Of a stretch of DNA of 64,000 nucleotides, positions 23,410-34,896 are shown piece after piece; within the stretch, counting starts at the first letter, position 1, and each line of letters opens with the position of its first letter. The DNA is taken from positions 548,194 to 612,193 of the forward strand of contig MU839087.1 in the NCBI GenBank assembly GCA_030685235.1, written 5' to 3'. Origin of the DNA: Copromyces sp. CBS 386.78 (lineage: Eukaryota; Ascomycota; Sordariomycetes; Sordariales; Sordariaceae). The notes below the pieces were generated by a model. It searched no databases and had not been told where the DNA came from. It saw only the letters and a list, made by a program, of their open reading frames with translations. The translations under genes were made by a program, and so were the position numbers.

Positions 23410-23526
23410 GTAGATATCTGACCGTTACAAAGGTTACGCGTTATAGGTAAAAAACCCGACTCTGGGAGGAGCCTAGAGTCGGTTGGCTTGTTATGTAAGC
23501 GAGCACATCAACCTAACCGACGAGTA
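23410..23526 (-). repeat. right inverted end of the outer element
   Basis: Inverted partner of 13910..14021. It ends about 240 bp before the thioesterase start codon, so the element forms part of that gene's upstream region. Confidence 0.75.
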
Positions 23527-23765
23527 CCCGTTCCTAACCACAACGTCACCGTTCCACTGTCCGGCAGTGTCCACCGTCCACTGCACCGGATCGGCCGGTC
23601 GGCTCCCTAAAAGCCACTGTAACTCGGGTGCTGATTTCCGGCTTTCAGCGACACTCCTTCCGTCTGTAGTCCAGACGCCTGCATCCAATTCTCTCACCGG
23701 CATCCTGCCTGCATCGTCTCCAACATTGCACCTGTCTCCAATTTCCAAGACAACAGCAACAGAAA

Positions 23766-24008
23766 ATGGCACCCAAACTTCCACCAGCGAGATTCGTGAG
23801 ATCTGTTAGTTCAAGGATTCACTTTTCCAACCGCAATGACTCGTTTGCTTACAGTACGTTGTATAGGTCTTGAAGTCCTTCATGGCCGAGTCCGGCCTTG
23901 AGCCGAGGTAAGTGATACATTCCTTAACCATCCTCATTCAAAGAGATTGGACGTGTTGACCGACCTTCAACAGACTTTTGGGACCTCATGTAAGCTGCAA
24001 ATATGCCC

Positions 24009-24039
<31 letters not shown>

Positions 24040-24640
24040 AGACGTGACTGACGCATGGAACTAGCTCCGGGTCACGGGTGCCACCGACGGCAAAGTCAAC
24101 TTCGAGCTCGACATCTCCAAGGACCACACCAACCGTCTGAAGATCATCCATGGCGGAACCATCGCCAGCATGGTTGACCTCGGCGGCTCTCTAGCCGTGG
24201 CGTCTAAGGGACTCTATGCCACCGGTGTATCGACGGATCTGAACGGTATGTTCCACCCTTCGCCGAAACTTGATCCATGGCTGGATCTGAGTTGTTGTCT
24301 CTCGCGAACGATGCTAACCTGTTAACGAAACGTAGTCACCTACCTTAGTAGCGGTGGGAAAGTAGGCGAGAAGATCCTCGGAACCGCCGTGTGCGAAAAG
24401 AGTAAGTTTTTCCACATCCTCACGTTATCATTAAAATCTTAACAGGACTGACCTCGAGAGCAACAATAACCAGTCGGCAAAACCCTCGCCTACACCACCG
24501 TCACCTTCCACAACCAAAAGGGTGAACTCTGTGCCCGCGGTAGCCATACCAAGTTTGTCACCCACGCTTGGAATGCACAGAAAACCGAGCTGTTTACGCC
24601 TCCAGAGGGAGCTGTCATTGCTGAGGATGATGTGGAGTGA
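23766..24640 (+). CDS. hotdog-fold thioesterase (PaaI/ACOT13-like)
   Basis: The family hydrolyses acyl-CoA thioesters. The clear part is join(23867..23907, 23974..23989, 24065..24245, 24336..24401, 24474..24640), 156 codons in frame, with VLKSFMAESGLEPRLLGPHL, then the hotdog signature NRLKIIHGGTIASMVDLGGS (catalytic HGG...D region), VSTDLNVTYLSSGGKVGEKI and KTLAYTTVTFHNQKGELCAR. The 16-nt exon 23974..23989 is needed for the LLGPH link. The 5' end is uncertain. ATG at 23766 can be joined in frame by an intron 23796..23866 (GTGAGA...GTATAG), giving MAPKLPPARF plus the core, 166 residues. Reading straight through gives FVRSVSSRIHFSNRNDSFAY, which also looks family-like but hits TGA before VLKS. 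So either alternative splicing or a frameshift at about 23850-23866 is possible. The intron before exon 24065 holds 28 consecutive A. Confidence 0.8.
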
Positions 24641-25496
24641 AGAGACAGAAAGTCAACATAGACATGGGTGCGTATACATGTACATACATCTATTGCTAAC
24701 CTCGAGCGAGCGTTGTTTCGTCTCTGCGTTCGTTTTCATTCAATACCCCCTTCGAGCTTATAGAAAGGTACACTTGAAGCGCATCTCACTCTGGCCTTTT
24801 GCATTGCTTGCTCGGCTTAGATATGGAGGGAGGCACATGGGATTTGCATCATGATTTTCCAGCAGAGAGTTCAGTACCTGCCTAAAACGTCGCGGCGAGC
24901 AGTGGATTTTGTTGTCTGGACTGGGGGGTTTTGTCACCAAGTGTTTCGCACTTGTGGCCGAGTATAACGAGGCTACTATTGCCTACCCTGCATTTTCTTC
25001 ACTAACCCTGTATTTCCCGTGTCCTAGAATAAGCACGCACTTTAGGGCATTTTGGGTTTAAATCTTGTGTCTTGCCCGTAAGATAGACCGGAGTTATCTC
25101 CCATCCTCCACAAGTACGTATTATGGTTAACACTTGCATGCTCGGATATCGCAAAGAGACAAAGCTGACACGAACACGGGGTACTGGATCCGGGCTACCT
25201 CTATCCCAAGCGGCATCAATTGAAGCAAAGCTGGTAGATGGCTTGGATGGCTTGCTCAAATTTGGTATGCCCAAAGTCTCGCCTACCTACGATTGCCCTT
25301 TGTAGCAAACTTGGGGGCCTAGCCCCGTTCCCAAGCCTTCTTCAGTCAAGCGTTAACTTGGCATTTTAGTCCTTTCCAGGATGACTCTATCCTAGGGTCA
25401 CCATATGTAACGGCATCCCCAACCCAGCAAATTTTGTACACACTTTTCCTCGAGGTTGTAGCTCAAAACAGCACAACTAGTTGCCATCGTCGTCGT
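24641..25496. other. intergenic region between convergent genes
   Basis: 856 bp between the thioesterase (+) and the HVA22-type gene (-). Short open frames only, none with recognisable features. Confidence 0.55.
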
Positions 25497-26818
25497 CTAC
25501 TTCTCAACCCCAGTGCTCTTAGCAGCAGTACCATCTCCACCACCACTACCCCAACCAAACCAACCGCTGCTTCCCTGGGTATTCGGCGCCGGCCTATGCC
25601 TCAGCCTCCTGCCATTCTCATCCGTAATCTCCTCCTCGCCGCTCTCGGCCTCGAGCTTCTCAAAGTCCGCCTCGGACCGGTTACGGCTCAAGCCGCCCCC
25701 GCTCACGCTGCTGTGCTCGCTTATGGAGCGCGAGTCCCTACCGCTGCGAGAGCCCTGCCAAGGGTTGCCACCAACACCCGAAGCGAGTCCAACATCGGCA
25801 CCGTCGAAACTCAAGCCTGGCACACCCCTGCCACCGGTCTGCTGCTGGTTGTTGAGTTGAGAAGCCTCGCGGTCGAGCGCGTTAAGAACCGTGTTAAGAC
25901 GCTCGCGCTGGGCTTCGATGAAGGACATGCGCGCGCCCACGCCGCGGATGGAATCTGGGATGAGGCTGGAAGCGCCTCCTGCTCCGGTGCCTGGGGTGGG
26001 GGTAACATCGCGGTCGTACTGGTTGCCGGCGGAGCCCTTGTTGTAAGCGTTGCTGGCGGCGCTGACGGCCGAGGACAGGAAGCTGTAGAAGTCGGTGCCG
26101 AGGGCGCCGCCCGCTGCGTTATTAGCGCCGCCGGGGCGAGCAGCCGGCAGGTTAAACCGGGCGAGGAGGGATTGAGTGTAGGACTGCGCGGTCTGGGAGC
26201 CGCCAGCGCCAGCACCGTAGGAGGCTGAGGCGGCTTCGGGCGGCGAAGGAGGCATGCCGAGGACTTGGGTCTTGATGTATTCGATGGCTTGCTTGAGGTA
26301 GGCGAGACCGGCGGCCTTGAGACGCTCGTGCGCCGAGGCAATGAAGTCCTCGATTTGGCCCTCGTTTGCCTCCAGCCAGGGGTCGATGTAGGTCTGGTAG
26401 ATAATGCGGGCGCCCTGGGTTTGGGGGAGGACCAGGTAGAGGAGGAAGAGGAAGCGGGCGAAGGCGTAGAAGGGGATCCTGACGCAAAAAGGATGTGTCA
26501 GTATAATGGCCAGAGAAGCCAGGGGCTGCCTTGGAGGCGAACTTACCACACCAGGAACCAACCAATCCACGACTCAACGAGGACAATGAAGGAGATGACG
26601 ACCCAATACATAAGCCATGGTGTTAACTGGGCGGGATCCGAACTCTTGAGAGCCTTGTAACTGGCATAGACGGGGAAAAGAAAAGAGGCGACGGAGCTGT
26701 TTCGCGATACACCTTGTGTTAGTGGATAGTCGCATCAAACGGTCAGACAGCGGGGCAGGGCAACGCTGTGCATGGAGGACATAACGTACGAGAGAAGGTT
26801 GGGCAAGATGTCGAACAT
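25497..26818 (-). CDS. TB2/DP1/HVA22-family ER membrane protein
   Basis: Reticulon-like membrane-shaping protein (Yop1/REEP family). Model: complement of join(25497..26478, 26547..26696, 26790..26818), 386 residues. Junctions are GT-AG and in frame. Exon 1 gives MFDILPNLLS, continued by SVASFLFPVYASYKALKSSD and PAQLTPWLMYWVVISF, the hallmark TB2/DP1 region. Hydrophobic hairpin segments lie at about residues 11-27, 41-60 and 62-85 (WIPFYAFARFLFLLYLVLPQ), followed by TQGARIIYQTYIDPWLEANE. The long C-terminal tail (about 270 residues) is Gly/Ala/Ser-rich and disordered; it has a short coiled stretch (RMSFIEAQRERLNTVLNALD) and an acidic segment. The core Yop1 protein is only about 170-180 residues, so this is the larger fungal paralogue type. 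Confidence 0.9.
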
Positions 26819-29800
26819 GCTGACAGCAGCCTTTGTTCCCGGTGAGACCGGGAAACGTGAAGTCGTAAAGGTAGCAGACCGTTGGGTTGTCGAGTCGAGT
26901 CTCGTTTGGCGAAGATGGTTGCTATCGTCAAGGGGAGGAGGGACTGGGGATTGGGCGCAATATGCGGTCAAGATGTTGTCACGGAACAAATCGAGAGGAC
27001 AACGTTGAATTGAGATCGGGGTGACTAGGTAAGTTGCTCTATTTGGATGGTGAGGAAAAGGAGACGAGGTGGATCGGAGCTTGTTGTCGTGTAGAGGTAG
27101 CTGCTTCAGATGTTCGTATGATGAATGAGGTAATAGGCTGTGAATAAGCCAACACAAGTCTCCATCAGCAGATGTGGAAACCCTGTTGACGCAAGGCTAC
27201 CCTTTGTTTAACAGGCACGGGGTCCGGCCAGCTGCCCCGAGTCTGCTGAGCCAAAGCCTGGGGTAACTAACACCTGGCTGCCGTTTGGGAGTAGGTGACC
27301 TTTTGGTGCCCAATCGATCGAGAGTTTCAAACAGCAAGGCTTCCAGGGGTAGCACCGCCAAAAGAGCCCCGAAAGGTTCCCCTCTTAGGCTTCACACGAT
27401 AAAGGGCGATAAGACTGGGGGAAGCCCCACCATTGCCCCACTTTCAACCCCGGATTTGCAAAGAGTTGACAGTGGTCTGAGCGGAGCCCATAGGTCACAA
27501 TGGTATTTCAACTTTCCTGTCTTGGGTTCCACTGGCCACTGTAGCCTCTCTTCCACAACATTAAAGTTCCTCTGTCAATGTCATCCAACTTCAACTCAGT
27601 CGTACTAATGCTCGTACCGTTTCTCGACATGTACCTCCACGTATTTGTTTTCTTCGTACCGACTCTGATATCGTTGCGGAGTGTCTCTCCAACGATATCA
27701 GAGACACCAGAGACACCACAACTTGAACCTCGGGGGTGGCTACTACTGGGATTCCGGCATTCACTTGAAGCCTTATTCTCGGAAACGTGGTTATGTTCCG
27801 AGGGCTCGTTGCCTCCTTTGACCTTTGCAAGCCTTGCCGGTCAATAACGCATTTGCTGGTTCCTCAGCTGTGACCAAGACTCCAAGTACACCAAGTCTCT
27901 GTTCCGGTACGACATGAAATTCAGCAAGCCCCTACAGATCATCAAAGCGGTTTACTGTATTTTTCCTTGGGTCTTCAACTGTTCCAATGATGATCATTCC
28001 AATGCCCGGTCGACACCTTTAGAGGTACACTACGAAAACGGCTCGATGACCAAAGGACGGCATTACGACTCTTCGGCTTCTCTACTAGATCTACCTACAC
28101 GTCTGCCGGCATTTAAAAGGTTAGCGCGGTGAAATGGCAAAGTGGCGATAACCTTAACCTGCATACAAAAGATGGCCGCTTTTCTCACATCCAACCCCCC
28201 TGAATCTTGTAGGCTGGCGGTACCAAGCTAACAAGTTAAATGCCTGCAGAGGTCTATCTCCGAAGCCAAACTCGACTATCCGGTGTCACAGCGTACTGCC
28301 ATCCAAGAGACATCATACCTATAGCCTCAACTTGAGCACCATGTGGTCATGTTACAGTACATGCGGCTCTGCGGCAGGTGCCCGCTTTAACAAAGATTCA
28401 CATCTTCTGGAACATCGTCTGCTAACACCATCTCAGCGGTACCCGGAGATCTGCAAGGGGCTCGGTCCAATCCGGGAACCAGTCATTCAAGTTCTGAGAC
28501 CAATCGCGCACTATCGAAACGACCGCCTCACTGGACCGGAACGGCATGATAGAGCAGGCCGGCTCACTACCGCCATGTAAGTGTCGTTTCGGCATTGGTC
28601 AAGCTGTGTAACGACCGGATTCTCTAATTTTGTGTAACACGAAACTCTTCAAATTGTCAGGCCGGTTATAGGCAGAGGCGGGCAAATATATCGCCCTGCT
28701 TTTGCCTCGGTCACTCCAAGTACCGCGATCCACACCCGGTGCCCAGATACAGTTCATGGTCGTCCAGCGCCATAGGTATAAGGGCAGCCGATATCCAGAA
28801 ACACTCATGTTCCTGAGTTTCCAGTATGCAAAAAACGGGGATCAACACGACAATCCATCCAATGATACAATTTTGACAGACAAAACAACTTCGTTGACGT
28901 TGTGGGAAAGGGGGCTGAGTGTCTTGGAGAAACAGCCGGCATTGACGGATATTGTCAGCCGATCGGCCTCTATCGTCGGTACCTATCTCTGACCTTGGTA
29001 CGCCGGAACACAGCAATAGGAAATCCAGACGACATCTCATTACAGAAATTGCTGTTGTCAAGCAGCAATCGAGTCCTCGCCCCCTTTTCCAACTTGGACT
29101 CGTCGCCAACCAAGGGTTCCGAGCGAACGGTTAGTCGGACCCAACTTGCTCGCCGAGATCTTGGCTTCTTACTTGGACACCCCGGATACGAACGAGCCTC
29201 GACTTTGAGCATCACCCAAGAAGCTTCTTTCTCCACGACTCCACAAGTGTTGAGGTTGGCCAGCTCAGCCAAATGTCTTGCCATCCACAACTAAGGTAAG
29301 TATGACCACGAGAAAAGGGGCAAAGTTATGCTTAAAGATTTATCCCGCTGGGCCCGCCCACATCCCGGCAATGCCACCATTGGCTGGTTCTTCCTCGGAC
29401 ACCCCGTCACAGGTATAGCGGCCAGGCCTGCCAAGATCTTAGTGTGAGCCAAGTTGGACGTGACATGGACCGGTCCAGATTTCTGGGTTGGCGAGGTGAG
29501 CTAGGTTACTTTCCAAGCCAACAGGATCCACGACGTCTTTTTTTTTCCAACCCCTAGAAAGACAGAGCGTACGTAATCGTTTTTGCGATGCCAACCAATC
29601 CGAAAAAGGGGCAGTACGCCATCACGGATAGTGAACCTCAAGTGAGTTGTGCAAAGACGCAGCGCATTCCCCAACCGGAGGGCGAGTGTGCCATGGAGAT
29701 GGTTGTTCAACACCCACGAGTGTCAAGTGTCAACTCAAGAGGCCAGTGTCAGTTGTGATACCGGGCCAAGGGAACCTCTACTGTTGTCAAACAGAGGTCT

Positions 29801-31450
29801 TCTAGCGAGTATTGTCTTCAGCTGTCGTGCCCTTTTCTCTTTGCTGCAGGACACTATTTACTTATCGATCAAAACACACAGCCAGGCTAGTAAAGGTTCT
29901 AGCTTAATGTTCAAGTTGGGGAAAGGCCCACCAGGCACGTCGAATTTGGGCTTCCAGCGGCAAACACAAGTTGAAGCAGTCTAGAGGTAGTCACATGAGC
30001 TTTCCCTTCTCGTCCATAGCGCACCGTGCTTGGACAAGCATTGCCTGTTTTTAACGTCCAGGTTCTCTCATTACAAAGCCATCACAAATGGTCGTCCTAA
30101 TGAGGCCCAGCCCAAATTTTCTCTCAACAGTGGAGTCTTGGATACGTTTGAACGTTGGAAGTGGAGTTGTTGAAGTCTGTTTGTGAGGTGGTGATGAAAA
30201 CGAGGAACGTGGGTTGGCATCCACCCGGTGTCCTTGCCGAGCCCCGGTCCGTCAGTGAGTCGGATGCGGGGAGCCAAGCGGCGCCAAGGTTTCTGGGGAA
30301 GCACCAAACTGGAGAGTGCTCCAACTTCACCAATTCCCCAACTACGCTAACCGGAATCGGACAACACTCCCGCAAGCCGGTCGTTAGCTTATTTCTTTGC
30401 CCGGGGCTATGAACGTTTTGGAGAGATCTTCTTTGTGCCCAACTTGTGGGGAAAGTGCGGAGCACGTCTGGACGCGGTCTGCTTTGTTGTGGACATGCTC
30501 TGGACTTCAATGAGTGGGCTACTGAGCGGAGGCGCTGTGGATTTTGATACTGGCCCTCCCCATGGGGTAGTGGACTTGCCTCTACGGGTCCGTATCGACA
30601 CAGAATTTTGGGGAACCCTTGACAAAACATCAAAAAATAACGACCGGTTTCATTGGCCAAGCATGGCTTTGATGGAGCTTTTCTTTGCTTTTCATCGACG
30701 GCATCCGCTCGACGCACCCTCCTCCCAGATCTCCAACTTTCCCTTGGCACGCCTGGTTACAAGTGCCATGCGGGGGACGGGAAACGAGAACCATGGGTGT
30801 AAGCAAAGAAGACAAATCTTGCGCTTTGTTTGGTCAATCTCATGCTCACACCCAGCTACGTCCTGGGACCTGGGACCTGAGAACCTCTACGGTGCTCCAG
30901 ACCCAGCACACCTGAATCCCACGATCCGTTTTGACGGAGCGAGGTTGGGGGGGCGTTGACTGGATGCGGAGCTACCCATTTGGTTGGTACTCTCGATGAG
31001 AATGTACACCACCACTGCGATGCGTGTCGTGTCACCGTGAATGATGATAGGCTTGGACCCCTGCTGCTTGGTCTCTTGGAGGCGCACTTCAAGCTCAACC
31101 TAGTCAGCTTGGCAGTTATCGAGAAGGATTCCTTTTTCTGACCGCATCAGATAGATCCTTCTTGGTATCCATGCCGGTAGCTCCTTCGTGCATCTGACTT
31201 ACAGGTACATTACGTCGGCCCTCCCACGCCTTAGCCGCCCTTATATTTTTTATTGTTCATCATCAACTTCCACATCGTCACCACCTCTCTTCCTCTCGAC
31301 ACCTTCAACTCATCCACCACCGACCTCACTCATACAAGGTCGCCGTTGAGTGTCTCACTTTCCACCCATCAGGTTACCGGCTTTTTTCTTCCTTTCTCCA
31401 GCACCCAAACCAGCTTCTCCTCATCGATATCACATCAGTCAGCCTTCACA
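26819..31450. other. long gene-poor region
   Basis: About 4.6 kb of non-RIPed, mixed-composition DNA between the divergent HVA22-type gene and MFS permease. Many short open frames occur on both strands, but none has a family motif, a consistent splice structure or a reading frame above about 210 codons. A perfect 14-bp inverted repeat (27663..27676 with 27690..27703) lies inside. The last 200 bp before 31451 are CT-rich, as in a leader. Unrecognised small or non-coding genes cannot be ruled out. Confidence 0.5.
27663..27703. repeat. perfect 14-bp hairpin with 13-nt loop
   Basis: CTCTGATATCGTTG at 27663..27676 is the exact reverse complement of 27690..27703. It is intergenic and not followed by a T tract on either strand, so it does not look like a simple terminator. 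Confidence 0.7.
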
Positions 31451-33226
31451 ATGGCCGCCAGAGTATCGGAAGGGATGTCCTCGGAAAAGAAGAGGCAGTC
31501 TTTCTCCGAGTCAGACACCAAGGAAGGGCATTTCGAAAATGCTCCAGGCGCGCACTTCAGTGCCGAACGGGGCCAGGCCGCAACTGACATGTAAGTCGCT
31601 TACTCTTCAACACTTGGTCTTCATTCTCCGGTAGGGCGACTGACGGGCTGACCTTCGTTCGACAGTAACGGCAATCCCCTCGTGGAAATGGATCCAATCG
31701 CCGAGAGAAAGCTCCGACGAAAAATCGATCTCTTTGTCGTACCGACGGTTGCGATTCTTTACCTATTCTGCTTCATTGACAGAGCCAATATTGGTGAGCA
31801 ACCAAAACACCCACCAGAATGATGAAGGGCATATGGCTTACGATATTGGACACTAGGAAACGCGAAGCTCGACACATTAGAGAAGGATCTCGACCTACAC
31901 GGATACGACTACAACGCCCTGCTATCCATCTTCTACGTCGGCTACATCCTCTTCGAGATCCCAGCAAGCATCTGCTGCAAATGGATGGGCCCAGGATGGT
32001 TTCTCCCGCTGACCTCGCTCGGTTTCGGAATCATGTCCGTCTGCATGGGTTTCGTCCAAAACTTCTCTCAGGCTTGCGGTGTTCGTTTCCTTCTTGGGGT
32101 TTTCGAGGCTGGCATGTTGCCCGGAATCGCCTACTATCTTTCCCGCTGGTACCGTCGATCCGAGCTCACCCTCCGTCTGTCGCTGTACATCGTCATGTCT
32201 CCTCTGGCCGGTGCTTTCGGTGGCCTCTTGGCGTCTGGCATTCTTAAGCTCGACCACTTCGGCAGTCTTCATGGATGGAGAATGATCTTCGGTATTGAGG
32301 GCATCGCTACTATTGGGCTGTCCCTCATCGGTTTCCTTACCCTCACCGACCACCCCGGGACCGCCAAATGGCTCACCCAGGAGGAGAAGGACCTTGCAAT
32401 TACCCGTGTAAAGTCGGAGCGTATCGGCCAAACCGAGGTCATCGACAAGATGGACGCCAAGAAGCTCAAGGCCGGTATCTTCAACCCCGTCGTCTTCTTC
32501 ACCGCCGTCACTTTCCTCCTCAACAACATCACCGTCCAAGGCCTCGCCTTCTTCGCCCCTACCGTCGTCGCCACCATCCACCCGGAAAAGAGCATCATTC
32601 AGAAGCAGCTGTTGACCGTCCCGCCTTACATCGTCGGGGCCTTCTTCACCGTTCTCATGCCTCTCATCAGCCGCTGGCTCGATCGCCGCCAGATCGTCAT
32701 CATTGCCTGCTGCCCGCTCGTCATGGTTGGCTACATCATGTTCTTGGCTACCGAAAACCCGACGATCAAATATGCCGCCGCTTTCCTCGTCAGCACTTCC
32801 ATCTTTGCCGGTGGTCCCTTGACCAACTCCCAAGTCAGCGCCAACGTCGTCTCCGACACTGCGAGGAGTAGCGCTATCGGTTACAATGGTAAGCTAACCC
32901 ACTGGGCACTCACGCCCCCCCTCTCCCCTTTTTGCTTGCTCTGATAAAAACTAACTCTGTCACTAGTCATGCTGGGCAACATCGGCGGTCTCATCTCCAC
33001 CTGGTCCTTCCTCCCCTCTGACGCGCCCAACTACCACATCGGCAACGGCATCAACCTCGCCGCGTCCGGCGGCACCCTCATCATCGCCCTTTGCCTGCTT
33101 ATCTGGATGAAGAGGGACAACGCCAAGCGCGAGCTGCGCAACGCCGAGGAGGAGCTGATGGGCATGTCGCAGCAGGAGATCCAGGATCTGGATTACAAGC
33201 ATCCTGGTTTCCGGTGGAGCCCTTAA
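31451..33226 (+). CDS. MFS permease, anion:cation symporter (allantoate/nicotinate type)
   Basis: Plasma-membrane transporter of the Dal5/Tna1-like group that takes up organic anions such as allantoate, ureidosuccinate or nicotinate; the substrate here is not predictable. Model: join(31451..31590, 31666..31793, 31857..32888, 32967..33226), 519 residues, all GT-AG and in frame. The cytosolic N-terminus leads to ERKLRRKIDLFVVPTVAILY, then FCFIDRANIGNAKL and LSIFYVGYILFEIPASICCK, typical of TM1-TM2 in this group. Later segments include VRFLLGVFEAGMLPGIAYYL with SRWYRRSELTLRLSLY, and FGIEGIATIGLSLIGFLTL before the central loop. TM7-12 follow from VVFFTAVTFLLNNITVQGLA. About 12 membrane segments are expected. 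The C-terminus ends DYKHPGFRWSP, a common ending in this family. Confidence 0.92.
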
Positions 33227-34818
33227 GGTGTTGGTTTGCTATAGGAAAAGGGAAGGGAATGGCCGGAAAGGGAAGGACTTTGTGCCCTATTTGGAGGGGT
33301 CGGTTCGGTTGCACAGCAGAAGCGGCTACCGATTACATACCTACCGAGATCCGAACTGGAGGGGATACACAAGGATACCCCGAGGGATGGATGGATGATG
33401 TTGATGATCATGAGGGGATACACAAGGATACCCCGAGGGATGGATGGATGATGTTGATGATCATGAGATGAATACCCAAAGCAGACAGATGATGCTTTTA
33501 AAAGGCAAACATTTTAAATAATGATGTTCAAAAATCATGTACCTTGCTGTTCTACACATGCTTACTTGCACTTTTCTCGAATTCGCCCCGAAGCCGAACG
33601 GTTCCTTTTTCCTAGTGAAGACCCCTAAATGATTTCTGCATGACAACGGCGCGGCAAGCTCGGAGGTCCCTTGCCAACCACAAGCGAGATCCTTCTGCTG
33701 CATGGCACTTTATCGATCTCACCCAGCAGGGGTTCGTGTTGACCAATAGCCGTATCAGGAGTCGGCAGGAGAAGATTCGAGCGTGGGATAAGCAGAGAGA
33801 TTCACGAATGTGATGGAACTTTGGGCGCGGCCAGCACGGGAGGGTACCTACGGTATTGCGACACTAAGTACAGCTGAAGGTGCGGTATGCAGATGTACCT
33901 TACAAGGAAGATTGGGGATATAGGGACAAAGAGCATCAATGTGCTTACTCCTTTTTGTGTCACCCACTTATCTGGAATGGCATGTGAAGGACTGGATTAA
34001 GAACCGATGAGGCTAGGTACCTACCATTCCCTTAGGGGGTCCATATGCATGGTACCTTTGCTTCAGCCATCGGATCCTTTTTCTTTTCGAGGTGAGGGCT
34101 CAAGTATTGATAATTTTACGAGTTGCGACACTCATTGAAAAACTGGGCGAACATCATTCAATCAGTGACTGTACAATTTGTAACCAGAAATTGTATCGAC
34201 CAACACGGCCGTTAAGATCTAAAAGTCTTCCCTACAGGAAGCGCTGATGTTTCAGTCGGAGAATCAACATTTGAAGACATTGAGGCTTACGGCTCTTAGT
34301 AACTTGCGCGCCCTCAACTCGCGCAACTTGCTATGAGCCTTATTCACATTACACAACAGCTTGAGAGGTGATAATGGCATGGAACTGCGATTACTCACGT
34401 CAAACATTAGTCTGGGGTAGGTGAGCTTCAGTCCAGTCAGTTACCGTGAAGAAAAGATTCGGAGAGAAAACACTTTATGATCAGGTATTTCTGATCAAAA
34501 CATCAAGGACGTAGGTAACCAGAAGACGGCGTGCAAGATGCGCAAAAGCTGCCTACACGGGTATTTCCTCCATGCCATCAAAACCAGCTCCGAGTGTTAT
34601 CGCCGCAAATGGCTTAAAGTTCGAGACGCTTGAACAAAAGCAGCCACTCACTGCAAGTGAAAAAGTTAAGGTACATACGACGATACTCTTTTCAAGCTTC
34701 CCACCCCCCTCCCTCCTGCGTCTCTAACGTTTAAACTTTCTCTTACTTCTCGTACAAGAAGGAGTACCTCTAGTCAGGTAGTACAAGAAGGGAGTGAACT
34801 GAGTGTTTCCAAAAGCTC

Positions 34819-34819
<1 letters not shown>
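33227..34819. other. intergenic region after the MFS permease
   Basis: About 1.6 kb containing the 53-bp tandem duplication, then mixed-composition DNA with only short open frames. No further gene is recognised. Confidence 0.5.
33361..33466 (+). repeat. 53-bp tandem duplication, two copies
   Basis: 33361..33413 is repeated identically at 33414..33466 (each starts GGGGATACACAAGG). It lies about 135 bp after the permease stop, so probably in the 3' UTR or just beyond. The perfect identity suggests a recent local duplication. Confidence 0.95.

Positions 34820-34888
<69 letters not shown>
34820..34888 (+). repeat. 69-nt poly(A) tract (poly(T) on the minus strand)
   Basis: An uninterrupted A run on the plus strand. 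It begins 8 bp downstream of the tRNA-like sequence on the minus strand, where it reads as T69 and would be an extreme RNA polymerase III terminator. The run length may include assembly or sequencing slippage. Confidence 0.95.
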
Positions 34889-34890
<2 letters not shown>

Positions 34891-34896
34891 AATCGT

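Larger units (their letters stand above)
13910..23526. mobile_element. older element with long inverted ends, split by a nested LTR retrotransposon
   Basis: About 112-117 bp at each end are inverted copies: 13910..14021 and 23410..23526 share ACTCGTCGGTTAGGT, AGCCAACCG, AGTCGGGT, TTACCT..AACGCG..AACC and AACGGTCAGATATCTACA, with several substitutions and indels. Without the nested retrotransposon the element would be only about 1.4 kb. Its right arm (22507..23409) carries a decayed minus-strand reading frame. No perfect target duplication is visible at the outermost ends. An 8-bp near-match TCTGAGAG/TCTGGGAG flanks the inner TCGGG...CCCGA core, so the exact boundary is uncertain. Family unknown. 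Confidence 0.65.

Noticed and set aside
25434..26228. 264-codon plus-strand frame opposite the HVA22-type gene
   Set aside because: Low-complexity Ala/Gly/Val text, antisense to the disordered tail.
30435..30959. 174-codon frame in the gene-poor region
   Set aside because: No recognisable domain or consistent splice sites, and a comparable frame exists on the opposite strand.
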